In this document: positions 1 through 7,803 of the stretch, in pieces
How the letters are laid out: each line of letters opens with the position of its first letter
Numbering within the stretch: position 1 is the stretch's first letter
NCBI RefSeq assembly: GCF_014855515.1
Contig: NZ_JACYFK010000002.1
Span: forward strand, 496,001-560,000
Reading direction: 5' to 3'
DNA: 64,000 nucleotides
Source: Euzebyella marina
Lineage (GTDB): Bacteria > Bacteroidota > Bacteroidia > Flavobacteriales > Flavobacteriaceae
Program-made: the position numbers and the translations under genes
Notes under the pieces: model-generated
What the model saw: only the letters and a program-made list of their open reading frames with translations
Told to the model about the DNA's origin: nothing
The model's database searches: none

Positions 1-116
1 CTGCTGTGCAAGACTGGGAAAAACTAATGTGGAAGTTTCAGCAAGCCCTGCCTTGGGCAAATAAAGGAGAAAAATGGGTGCCGCTCGAAACAGTTTTTGA
101 CCTAAAGGAGCATTGA
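1..116 (+). CDS. rhaM: L-rhamnose mutarotase family protein, C-terminal end (partial)
   Basis: Only the last 37 codons are inside the window; the reading frame begins at base 3 and ends with TGA at 114-116. The visible tail reads QDWEKLMWKFQQALPWA, then GEKWVPLETVFDL. This Trp-rich ending is what I know from Bacteroidota members of the L-rhamnose/L-fucose mutarotase (DUF718) family, which interconvert the anomers of a deoxy-hexose in the cytoplasm. The rest of the protein lies upstream, so catalytic residues cannot be checked. Its place beside sugar-acid genes fits a rhamnose- or uronate-containing glycan. The 12-base gap to the next stop codon means it converges with the FAH-family gene. Confidence 0.6.
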   Translation, partial: AVQDWEKLMWKFQQALPWANKGEKWVPLETVFDLKEH

Positions 117-128
117 AATTACGGTCGG

Positions 129-959
129 CTAAGCAACGTAATTCACTAAGGTTCCAATATGTTCAATACTTATACGAATCTCGTCTTCCGATTTTAAGGT
201 AAACTCATCCGGAGGAATAATTCCCGTTCCGGTCATTAAGAAGCATCCAACGGGAAAATTACATTCCCTGAAAAGGTAATCTACCAAATCTTGATGTTTC
301 CTTTTCATTTGACTGATGGCAATAGTGTCTGAAAAAACAGATGAGCCAGACCTTAAGATCTCAAGGGTAATAGTGGTGGTTTCAACAATTGGGTCTTCAG
401 AAACTAATATACATGGGCCCAATGCAGCACAACCTTCGTATGTTTTGGCCTGTGGCAAATAGAGCGGATTCTCTCCTTCTATACTTCTTGAGCTCATATC
501 ATTTCCAATAGTGTATCCTTCAATGGTACCTTTTGAACTTACTAAAAGTGCCAGTTCGGGCTCTGGCACGTCCCAACCGGAATCTTTTCTGATACGTACC
601 TTTCCATTGGGGTCAGCCGTTCTTTGACGAGTGGCCTTAAAGAATAGTTCAGGTCGATCGGCATCGTATACACGATCATAAAAGGTGCCGCCTCCCGCTT
701 TTTTTGATTCTTCCATACGCGCTGTCTTACTACGCATATAAGTTACTCCAGAGGCCCAAATTTCATGGTCTCCCATGGGTTTTTCCAGTGTAGCACCGTT
801 AAGGCCTTCATTTCTCTTCTCGAATGAATCTAAATCGTTCACCAAAGCGCTAAACAAATTTTGTCTGTTTAAAAAAGTATTCCAATCGGTTATCTGTTTT
901 TCATAGAATTGACCTTCGTGTTCAATAATGGCAAGCGCTTGGCTTTTGTAAACTTTCAT
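129..959 (-). CDS. FAH-superfamily protein, 2-dehydro-3-deoxy-D-arabinonate dehydratase-like (KdaD type)
   Basis: This 276-residue protein has the fumarylacetoacetate hydrolase fold signature: acidic metal ligands in VPEPEL (Glu133 and Glu135) and GND (Asp154), followed by SSR. The middle part (YDRVYDADRPELFFKAT, ENPLYLPQAKTYEGC, then ALGPCI) resembles the archaeal 2-keto-3-deoxy-D-arabinonate dehydratase more than classical fumarylacetoacetases, and it lacks the long N-terminal domain of the latter. A role on a 2-keto-3-deoxy sugar acid is therefore likely; other possibilities are a 2,4-diketo-3-deoxy acid hydrolase or another acylpyruvase. No signal peptide is seen, so it should be cytoplasmic. 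It is divergent from the SDR/uxuA pair across a 134-bp gap, suggesting shared control of the uronate genes. Family is secure; the substrate is inference. Confidence 0.75.
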   Translation of the reverse strand: MKVYKSQALAIIEHEGQFYEKQITDWNTFLNRQNLFSALVNDLDSFEKRNEGLNGATLEKPMGDHEIWASGVTYMRSKTARMEESKKAGGGTFYDRVYDADRPELFFKATRQRTADPNGKVRIRKDSGWDVPEPELALLVSSKGTIEGYTIGNDMSSRSIEGENPLYLPQAKTYEGCAALGPCILVSEDPIVETTTITLEILRSGSSVFSDTIAISQMKRKHQDLVDYLFRECNFPVGCFLMTGTGIIPPDEFTLKSEDEIRISIEHIGTLVNYVA

Positions 960-1093
960 AAAGTTGTAGTTGATCGTTTTGTTTGTCTAAAAGTAACGGT
1001 TTTTTGTTTCTTTTTTAAGTAGAATACGTACACTTTTAATTTTTAGGGGATATTGTTTTATATTCGGCTTTCGAACCTTTAAACAATAAAAAT

Positions 1094-1900
1094 ATGTACG
1101 GCATCAAAGACAAGATTGCCATAATTACAGGCGCCAGCGGTTCATTGGCCGGTAGTATCGCCAAAAGTTTTGCCCAGGCCGGAGCTCAATTGGTCTTACT
1201 CACCCGAAAAGAATCATCTTTGAACGAACTTATCGGTGAAATAAATGAGTTAGGTGGTAAAGCTAAAGCCTATGAGGCCGATATACTAGATGAAGAATCG
1301 CTTATAAAAGTCAAGAATCAGGTAATCGCAGATTTCGGAAGAATTGATATTCTTTTGAACATAGCCGGCGGAAACCTTCCAGGGGCCACTATTGCCGTTG
1401 ACAAAACCATATTCGACCTATCAATTGACGCTTTTAGAAAAGTAACCGACCTTAACCTCAATGGTACGGTCATTCCGTCTATCGTTTTTGGCAAGGCCAT
1501 GAGTGAACAAAAAGAGGGGGTCATCATCAATTATTCTTCAATGGCCGTAGAACGCGTTATTACACGTGTTGCTGGTTATTCCGCCTCAAAGGCAGCCATG
1601 GAGAACTTTACCAGATGGATGGCGGTAGAGATGGCCTTGAAATTTGGTGAGGGTATTCGGGTAAATGCCATTGCACCTGGTTTTTTTATAGGAAAACAGA
1701 ACCGTGCACTTCTTACCAACGAAGATGGATCTTACACCCAAAGAGGTCAAGATATAATTAGAAACACACCGATGGGCCGATTTGGCGAAGTAGAAGAGCT
1801 TAATGGGGCTGTGCAGTTTTTATGCAGTGATGCCGCCAAGTTCATAACGGGTATAGTTTTGCCTATCGATGGTGGTTTCAGTGCCTTTAGTGGTGTATAA
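1094..1900 (+). CDS. SDR-family oxidoreductase, probable D-mannonate oxidoreductase (fructuronate reductase)
   Basis: A 268-residue classical short-chain dehydrogenase. The nucleotide-binding turn is TGASGSLAG at 12-20, a variant of TGxxxGxG also seen in UxuB-like SDRs. NIAGG lies at 89-93, catalytic Ser at 148/149, and the YSASK motif puts Tyr162 and Lys166 in place. The C-terminal PIDGGFSAFSGV tail is typical. It stands 46 bp upstream of uxuA on the same strand, so the likely reaction is NADH-dependent reduction of D-fructuronate to D-mannonate, the step before UxuA. In marine flavobacteria related SDRs also reduce the alginate monomer DEH to KDG, which remains an alternative. Cytoplasmic, no signal peptide. 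Confidence 0.75.
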   Translation: MYGIKDKIAIITGASGSLAGSIAKSFAQAGAQLVLLTRKESSLNELIGEINELGGKAKAYEADILDEESLIKVKNQVIADFGRIDILLNIAGGNLPGATIAVDKTIFDLSIDAFRKVTDLNLNGTVIPSIVFGKAMSEQKEGVIINYSSMAVERVITRVAGYSASKAAMENFTRWMAVEMALKFGEGIRVNAIAPGFFIGKQNRALLTNEDGSYTQRGQDIIRNTPMGRFGEVEELNGAVQFLCSDAAKFITGIVLPIDGGFSAFSGV

Positions 1901-1946
1901 CTCTCAACAACTCATTCTAATCATTAGCATAACTTAAATTACTACA

Positions 1947-3146
1947 ATGGAACAAACATGGCGTTGGTACGGGCCAAGTGATCCCGTAAGCCTTCAAGAT
2001 ATCAAACAGGCCGGTGCTACCGGTATCGTTACCGCTTTACATCATATTGCCAACGGCGAAATATGGCCGGTAGAAGAAATAGAAAAGAGAAAAAAAGTAC
2101 TTGATGAGTATGGCTTGGTATGGTCTGTGGTCGAGTCTTTACCTATTCACGAAAACATCAAGACCCAACAAGGTGATTATAAAAAGCATATTGAAAATTA
2201 CAAACTAAGTTTAAAAAACTTGGCCTCATGTGGGGTGACCACCGTATGCTATAATTTTATGCCCGTTTTAGATTGGACTCGAACCAGTCTTGACTTCGAA
2301 GTAGAAGATGGTTCAAAAGCACTTTCATTTGAATTTAATGCTTTGGCCGCCTTTGATCTATTTATTTTAAAAAGACCAAATGCGGAAGCTACCTATACCG
2401 AATCGCAAATTGCCGCAGCCAAAGAGCGGTTCGAAGCAATGAACGATAATGATATCTGGGAATTGGTCAAAACAATAATCGCTGGCTTGCCAGGTTCTTC
2501 AGAAGGATATCCCGTACCAGAAAAAGGTTTTGATCTGAGTAAGTTTCAAACCATTTTAGATACTTATGATCAAATCGGTGAAGATGAAATGCGAGATCAC
2601 TTAGTTTATTTTTTACAAGAAGTGGTTCCTGTTGCCGAAGAAAATGGGGTTCGACTCTGTATTCACCCAGACGATCCACCATTCTCTATTCTAGGCTTAC
2701 CGAGAATCATGGGTACAGAGGCAGATTATGCCTATATCTTTGAAAAAGTACCATCAGTACATAATGGCATTACATTCTGTACCGGATCATTAGGTGCCCG
2801 AGGTGATAATGACATTTTACAAATGTTCAAAAGGTTTGCCGACCGTGTTCACTTTTTGCATTTGAGAAGTACCAAACGAGATGGTAATGGCAATTTCTAT
2901 GAAGCGAACCACCTTGAAGGTGACGTGCCCATGTACGAATTGGTGAAACTAATATTGGCCGAAGAAAAAAGAAGAACATATGAAGGCCGCGAAGATAATT
3001 TAATACCGATGAGGCCAGACCACGGTCATCAAATGTTAGATGACCTACATAAAAAAACCAACCCCGGTTATTCCGCTATTGGTCGCTTACGCGGCTTGGC
3101 AGAATTACGGGGATTGGAACTAGGTATCAGAAAATCTTTTTATTAA
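1947..3146 (+). CDS. uxuA: D-mannonate dehydratase
   Basis: A 399-residue protein of normal UxuA length. Recognisable elements are the N-terminal [12 protein letters not shown], the metal-binding HPDDPP at 240-245, CTGSLG from 278 and RPDHGHQM at 356-363, which belong to the xylose-isomerase-like TIM barrel of this family. It removes water from D-mannonate to give 2-keto-3-deoxy-D-gluconate (KDG) in the cytoplasm. KDG is the substrate of the KdgK encoded nearby, and its phosphate that of Eda, so the chain fructuronate-mannonate-KDG-KDPG is complete here. The stop codon TAA (3144-3146) abuts the stop of convergent eda with no base between them. Confidence 0.95.
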   Translation: MEQTWRWYGPSDPVSLQDIKQAGATGIVTALHHIANGEIWPVEEIEKRKKVLDEYGLVWSVVESLPIHENIKTQQGDYKKHIENYKLSLKNLASCGVTTVCYNFMPVLDWTRTSLDFEVEDGSKALSFEFNALAAFDLFILKRPNAEATYTESQIAAAKERFEAMNDNDIWELVKTIIAGLPGSSEGYPVPEKGFDLSKFQTILDTYDQIGEDEMRDHLVYFLQEVVPVAEENGVRLCIHPDDPPFSILGLPRIMGTEADYAYIFEKVPSVHNGITFCTGSLGARGDNDILQMFKRFADRVHFLHLRSTKRDGNGNFYEANHLEGDVPMYELVKLILAEEKRRTYEGREDNLIPMRPDHGHQMLDDLHKKTNPGYSAIGRLRGLAELRGLELGIRKSFY

Positions 3147-3815
3147 CTAGCTTCTTATAGTCTTGATCAAGGCCAGGGTTTCTTTTACCTTGGCCTCAAG
3201 ACCATCATAGTCTTTTGCGGCCAAAATCTCTTTACTGATCAATTGAGAACCCATACCCACACAGGTAACACCGGCCCCGAACCAACCTCTTAGATTCGCC
3301 TCTTCGGTACTCACGCCGCCAGTCGGCATAACGCTTGTCCATGGTTGTGGGCCTTTAATGGCCTTTACAAAGCCAGGACCGTATGTAGAACCAGGGAAAA
3401 GTTTAATGATTTCGCAACCAAGTTCTTCTGCCCTATTGATTTCCGTAAGGGTTCCGCAACCGGGAGACCACAATACCTTTCTTCTATTACAAACAATGGC
3501 AATGTCTTCCCTTAATGTAGGGGTAACAATAAAATTGGCCCCCATTTGCATAAAGAGACTAGCAGCGGCGGCATCGGTTATCGAACCTACTCCCATTATC
3601 ATTCCGGGCAATTCCTTCAAAGCGAATTTGTTCAGTTCTAGAAACACCTCATAAGCGAAATCGCCTCTAGCCGTAAACTCGATCAAACGAGCGCCACCGT
3701 CATAGCAAGCTTTTAATACTTTTTTTCCTAGCTCAATGTCAGGATGGTAGAACAAGGGTACCATACCCGTTTCTTTCATCACCTGAGCTACTTCCAATCG
3801 TGAATATTTAGCCAT
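3147..3815 (-). CDS. eda: KDPG/KHG aldolase (2-dehydro-3-deoxyphosphogluconate aldolase)
   Basis: This 222-residue class I aldolase splits KDPG into pyruvate and glyceraldehyde-3-phosphate. Glu46 in IEFTARG fills the place of the catalytic Glu and Lys138 in IIKLFPG that of the Schiff-base lysine; MPTGGV at 163-168 forms the phosphate site. The first signature differs slightly from the proteobacterial EVTLRT form (Phe and Ala inserted), as is common in Bacteroidota. It is the last gene of the minus-strand uronate unit, 39 bp after kdgK, and its stop codon directly abuts that of uxuA, leaving no room for a conventional terminator. Confidence 0.93.
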   Translation of the reverse strand: MAKYSRLEVAQVMKETGMVPLFYHPDIELGKKVLKACYDGGARLIEFTARGDFAYEVFLELNKFALKELPGMIMGVGSITDAAAASLFMQMGANFIVTPTLREDIAIVCNRRKVLWSPGCGTLTEINRAEELGCEIIKLFPGSTYGPGFVKAIKGPQPWTSVMPTGGVSTEEANLRGWFGAGVTCVGMGSQLISKEILAAKDYDGLEAKVKETLALIKTIRS

Positions 3816-3854
3816 TTTATATAATCTGTATTAGCATTTAATTAGAAAGTTACC

Positions 3855-4895
3855 TTATCGAGCTACCCTTCCGGAAGCGTCGCCTCCCATTAATTTTTCA
3901 ACTTCATCTACGGTAACCAAGTTGGCATCGCCCTTGATAGTATGTTTTAAACATGAGGCGGCAACGGCAAAATCCAAAGCGTTTTGGTCATCTTCAGGAT
4001 ATTTAAGAAGTCCGTAAATCAAACCTCCCATAAAAGAATCTCCGCCGCCTACCCTATCGACAATGTCGGTAATTTGATATTGACGGGTCTCGTACATCTT
4101 TTCACCATCGTAGAGAACGCCCGCCCATGTATTATGCGATGCAGAAATAGAACCACGAAGTGTAGTGATGACTTTTTTAGCTTTTGTAAATTTTTTCATC
4201 ATCTGTTTACAAACCGATAGGAAAGCATCGGCTTTTACATCATGACCATGTTTATGAACGTCTAGCCCTTCAGGGTGGATTCCAAAGTGCTTTTCGGCAT
4301 CTTCCTCGTTTCCTAAAATCACGTCACAATAAGATGTTAACTCGGTCATAATAGCCTCCCTATCACCACCGTATTTCCAAAGTTTTGCCCGGTAATTTAA
4401 ATCGGTAGAAATAGTAATACCTTTAGCACTAGCCGCTTTTACGGCTTCTAAACAGGCATCGGCCGCTCCCTGCGAAATAGCAGGTGTAATACCTGTCCAG
4501 TGAAACCATTCGACACCTTCGAAAACAGCATCCCAATCGACCATTCCCTTTTCGATTTCCGCCATGGCCGAATGCGCCCTGTCGTAAACCACTTTACTGC
4601 CCCGACTTACGGCACCCGTCTCTAAAAAATAAATTCCCAAACGGTCACCACCATAAATAATCTTATCGGTACCGACCCCTCTTTTTCTCATCTCCATCAA
4701 AGCACATTCCCCAATGTCATTTTTGGGCAATCTGGTAACAAAGTCTACTGGCACGCCATAATTAGCCAATGATACGGCCACATTACTTTCTCCGCCCCCA
4801 TAAACCACATCAAAACTGGTCGTTTGCGAAAATCTTAAAAATCCTGGTGGAGATAATCTCAACATGATTTCTCCAAAAGTCACTACTTTCTTCAT
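3855..4895 (-). CDS. kdgK: 2-keto-3-deoxygluconate kinase (PfkB family)
   Basis: A 346-residue ribokinase/PfkB-family sugar kinase. The N-terminal VTFGEIMLRLSPPG and GGGESNVAVSLA (33-44) form the substrate-binding part; the C-terminal VDRVGGGDSFMGG places the catalytic base at Asp286 with the anion hole just before it. KDG kinases share this layout, and the neighbouring eda and uxuA make KDG the obvious substrate; fructokinase activity is a weaker alternative. Cytoplasmic. It lies 39 bp upstream of eda, and a 183-bp gap separates it from the symporter gene, so it may have its own promoter. Confidence 0.92.
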   Translation of the reverse strand: MKKVVTFGEIMLRLSPPGFLRFSQTTSFDVVYGGGESNVAVSLANYGVPVDFVTRLPKNDIGECALMEMRKRGVGTDKIIYGGDRLGIYFLETGAVSRGSKVVYDRAHSAMAEIEKGMVDWDAVFEGVEWFHWTGITPAISQGAADACLEAVKAASAKGITISTDLNYRAKLWKYGGDREAIMTELTSYCDVILGNEEDAEKHFGIHPEGLDVHKHGHDVKADAFLSVCKQMMKKFTKAKKVITTLRGSISASHNTWAGVLYDGEKMYETRQYQITDIVDRVGGGDSFMGGLIYGLLKYPEDDQNALDFAVAASCLKHTIKGDANLVTVDEVEKLMGGDASGRVAR

Positions 4896-5078
4896 TATAT
4901 GCTAAATTGTTTTGTTCGCCCTATCTTAAGTTAAAGGTCGATTTTAGATGGTATCGAAAATAAAAATTTACAAATGATTTATGTAGCAAATAGATTAGAA
5001 AAACCTTTAATCAATCGTGTTTAACAATATAAAACCTAATTGAGATATTTATTAAACAATACGATAGGTTAAGCAATA

Positions 5079-6182
5079 TTAATCACCGGATGCATCTGTT
5101 ATAGAAAGTTTTTTCGGTGGTCTTTTGTGCCAATAGGATGCTAAAATGGATCCGGTAATGTTCATCAACGGACCGAAAACCGCAGGTGCCAGACCCATTG
5201 TGGCAATCTTACCCAACGAATTGGCTATACCCGAAGCCAAGCCACCATTTTGCATACCGACCTCAATAGCTATGGTACGGGCATCTTGTTCTTCCATTTT
5301 GAAGAGCTTGGCAAATCCGTACCCAAGTCCGTACCCGAATATATTATGTATAAGCACCAAAATCATAAGAATGCCCCCAATATCCAATAGGCTGTCTCTA
5401 CCCGCTGCGGTTATAATGGTAATTATAACTCCTATGGCCAACATTGATACCAAAGGCATGGCCTTATCTAGCCATTCGGTCTTGAACAGTTTGTTAAAAA
5501 GCAAACCGGCCCCAATAGGTATAATAATCATCTTGGTTATACTCCACATCATATCAAGAACATTGATTTCGATGAACTCCCCGGCCAAAAACTTCATTAG
5601 AAGAGGCGTTAGAAAAGGAGCCAATAAGGTCGCAATGGACGTAATGGTAATCGACAATGCCAAATTTGCCTTCGCCAGATAGGCCATTACGTTGGAAGCC
5701 ACACCACTGGGCGAGCAACCTATCAAAACAATACCTGCTGCTATTTCTGGTGGGAAATCACTGGCCTTTGCAAGACCAAAGCCTACCAAGGGCATAATCA
5801 GCAGCTGTGCCGCTACCCCAATCATAACACCACGGGGCGTTTTAAAAACACCCGCAAAATCTTTGATGCTCATTGAGGTTCCCATTCCGAACATAATAAT
5901 CTGTATCAAAGGAATGATAAGACCCGTAAGCTTAAAATCACCCACATAGGTAAACAAATCAGGGTAATATAGAGCTGCTGATACTCCAGCAAATATCATT
6001 GTAGTAAAAACCAGCCCATTTAACATTTTGTAGCCACTGAAACCCAAGGCCAAAAGGGCGAAAAAGGATAAGAATAATATGCCAGCCCCGCTGATATTAC
6101 CCATTACAATCATTATGATAATGGCAATTAGAATAACAGCAGCAACGACAAGGCTTATAGAGTAAAGATTAATTTTTTTCAA
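5079..6182 (-). CDS. Bile acid:sodium symporter (BASS) family transporter
   Basis: A 367-residue very hydrophobic protein with about ten membrane segments. GCSPSGVASNVMAYLAKAN and the later EVGMQNGGLASGIAN are the two crossover-helix motifs of sodium-dependent BASS carriers. Family members move bile acids, pyruvate, pantothenate or other organic anions. Here, between a secreted RraA-like protein and the KDG kinase, a 2-keto acid or deoxy-keto acid is the attractive cargo (inference). The start codon is TTG: an in-frame TAA lies seven codons upstream and no ATG occurs between, while the next Met is already inside the first membrane helix. Only 11 bp separate it from the preceding gene, implying cotranscription. 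Confidence 0.85.
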   Translation of the reverse strand: MKKINLYSISLVVAAVILIAIIIMIVMGNISGAGILFLSFFALLALGFSGYKMLNGLVFTTMIFAGVSAALYYPDLFTYVGDFKLTGLIIPLIQIIMFGMGTSMSIKDFAGVFKTPRGVMIGVAAQLLIMPLVGFGLAKASDFPPEIAAGIVLIGCSPSGVASNVMAYLAKANLALSITITSIATLLAPFLTPLLMKFLAGEFIEINVLDMMWSITKMIIIPIGAGLLFNKLFKTEWLDKAMPLVSMLAIGVIITIITAAGRDSLLDIGGILMILVLIHNIFGYGLGYGFAKLFKMEEQDARTIAIEVGMQNGGLASGIANSLGKIATMGLAPAVFGPLMNITGSILASYWHKRPPKKLSITDASGD

Positions 6183-6193
6183 AGCGTAGAATT

Positions 6194-6622
6194 CTAAAGT
6201 TTATATGCCTGTCTGGCCAACAGTAGCCATTTGCCCGATTTTTTCTGCCAAGTCATCATTACACCAATGCGCACATCAGCCTTCTCGCCATTATTGGTAC
6301 CATTGGCGACAAAGATGTGGCGAGCGATCCCGGTATCACCTGATACGGTAATTTTCTGCTCTTCCGGTGTGATGGAGAAAAAATCAAAAGAACCGGTCAA
6401 AACCGCCTCTACATATTCACTTTTATCTTCAATCGTACCACTTGAATGACCATAAGTCAATTTCTCTGAAGTTAAATTTTCAAGAACTGACTTATTTTGA
6501 GATACCATTGCCTCATATAACTTTTTGACATTGGCATCTATTGCAGCTTCGTCTTTTGACTGTGCAAAAGTAAAGGTGGTCATTAGTCCGACCAAGACAA
6601 ATAATAGAATTCGGTTTTTCAT
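6194..6622 (-). CDS. Secreted NTF2-like (SnoaL/DUF4440-type) protein
   Basis: A 142-residue protein with a Sec signal peptide (MKNRILLFVLVGLMTTFTFAQ) followed by a small alpha+beta cone fold of the nuclear transport factor 2 type. AAIDANVKKLYEAMVSQN opens the helical part and MMTWQKKSGKWLLLARQ the last strands. These proteins bind small molecules or act as simple lyases or isomerases, but many have no known role. It sits between the RraA-like gene (45 bp) and the BASS transporter gene (11 bp), so it belongs to the same transcript. Being exported, it may help handle the sugar acid in the periplasm. The function is not determinable from sequence. Confidence 0.7.
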   Translation of the reverse strand: MKNRILLFVLVGLMTTFTFAQSKDEAAIDANVKKLYEAMVSQNKSVLENLTSEKLTYGHSSGTIEDKSEYVEAVLTGSFDFFSITPEEQKITVSGDTGIARHIFVANGTNNGEKADVRIGVMMTWQKKSGKWLLLARQAYKL

Positions 6623-6667
6623 TTTTTTGGTAATTGGTTACTCGGTTTGAGGGATTAAAAATTAAGA

Positions 6668-7603
6668 TTAATTATAATGTTCTTTTAAATAATCGTCCAG
6701 TTCTTTTCTGGTCATTGGTAATTGTGCGTTCGGATATTCTTTCAGCCACTTCAAAAAATCTGCTTTAATGGCATCCGTCCATTTGGTATCAATTTGGCCC
6801 GGGGTATAAGTTTTCTCGCGCAATCTTTGAAAGCCGAACAAATCACGTAAGCCCACAACTTCTGAAGAAATCACCAATTCTGCTACGAAATGTGAAGGTA
6901 TGAAAATAACTCCATGTTGATTGGCCAATACCACATCGCCCGGTAATACGATGGCCCTGCCAATTCTTATAGGATTATTAATGCTGGTAAGCATCTGTTC
7001 TGCCAAGTACGATGGGTCGTCACCACGGTACCAACCATTGAAACCTTCAATATTCAGTAATCCCGCTACATCACGAACACCGCCATCAAAAATGACACCG
7101 TTCTGAGAGTTTGTGTAAATGGCATTACCCAAGTTTGAACCTATCAAGGTACCATCAATGATACGCCCGTAGCCATCTGCTACGTATACATCTCCTGGTT
7201 CCAATATTTCTATGGGCCATGAATTGCTACCGCCAATCGTATCTCGCTTTTCTTTTCCTCCTTGAACTTTTACTACCTCTTTAAAATCAGGTCGCAAAGG
7301 CATATACTGTGCAGTAAGAACTCTTCCGCTCATTACCTGATCAGGATGCAAAATCTTCCATTCTCCATCATATTGATTATGGTAGCCCTTGCTTCTCAAA
7401 TAGCCCCACGCCTCTTCGATTTGAATATTCTTGATTCTTTTTAATAGAGCATCGGAAACTTTTGGGCGACCGTCTTCAAAGCGCTCACCTTTCCAATTAG
7501 ACGTAAGTTCTTTAATATATTCAGGGGTTGCGGCAACACCCTGTGAAAAAATTGAACATGTGAAAAATATAAGAAGTGACGAAAAAAATACTTTTTTTCT
7601 CAT
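6668..7603 (-). CDS. RraA/HMG-aldolase-like family protein with signal peptide
   Basis: A 311-residue protein. Residues 1-20 form a clear Sec signal peptide (FFSSLLIFFTCSIFSQG). The rest is the RraA/4-hydroxy-4-methyl-2-oxoglutarate aldolase fold: VMSGRVLTAQ, DGTLIGSNLGNAIY, the key GVIFDGGVRD loop and the late PGDVVLANQHGVIFIP. Members with the DGGxRD loop can be divalent-metal pyruvate aldolases; others are RNase E regulators. RNase regulation makes no sense for an exported protein, so a retro-aldol or lyase reaction on a keto acid outside the cytoplasm is favoured (inference). The long N-terminal part (about residues 25-75) is an extension relative to E. coli RraA. Same transcript as the NTF2-like and BASS genes. 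Confidence 0.75.
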   Translation of the reverse strand: MRKKVFFSSLLIFFTCSIFSQGVAATPEYIKELTSNWKGERFEDGRPKVSDALLKRIKNIQIEEAWGYLRSKGYHNQYDGEWKILHPDQVMSGRVLTAQYMPLRPDFKEVVKVQGGKEKRDTIGGSNSWPIEILEPGDVYVADGYGRIIDGTLIGSNLGNAIYTNSQNGVIFDGGVRDVAGLLNIEGFNGWYRGDDPSYLAEQMLTSINNPIRIGRAIVLPGDVVLANQHGVIFIPSHFVAELVISSEVVGLRDLFGFQRLREKTYTPGQIDTKWTDAIKADFLKWLKEYPNAQLPMTRKELDDYLKEHYN

Positions 7604-7689
7604 TTGTATTGTATTGTGGTTAGAAAGTAAATATGGATTTTAAGATTTATTCGAACAATGTAATAAATTTTAAGGTCGTAAGCGAATTT

Positions 7690-7727
7690 GTTGAACGTCC
7701 CCGAACGGAAAGCTCGGGGAGCTCAAC
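7690..7727. repeat. GC-rich intergenic hairpin between the enolase-family and RraA-like genes
   Basis: Bases 7690-7694 (GTTGA) and 7699-7704 (CCCCGA) pair with 7714-7719 (TCGGGG) and 7723-7727 (TCAAC), with a short internal loop and a 9-base apical loop. It stands out in an AT-rich 200-bp gap inside a minus-strand gene row. No T-run follows on the minus strand, so it is not a standard terminator; mRNA processing or stabilisation of one segment of the transcript is possible. Confidence 0.55.
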
Positions 7728-7803
7728 GGCAACCAAACCAACTCAAACAAAACTCTAGTAACTACCTATTTTGCTATGGCTTGATTTTTAAACACGTACC
7801 TTT

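Noticed and set aside
5146-5682. Long open frame on the plus strand opposite the BASS carrier gene
   Set aside because: It is the complement of a hydrophobic, codon-biased gene with clear family motifs; its own translation has no family resemblance or signal.
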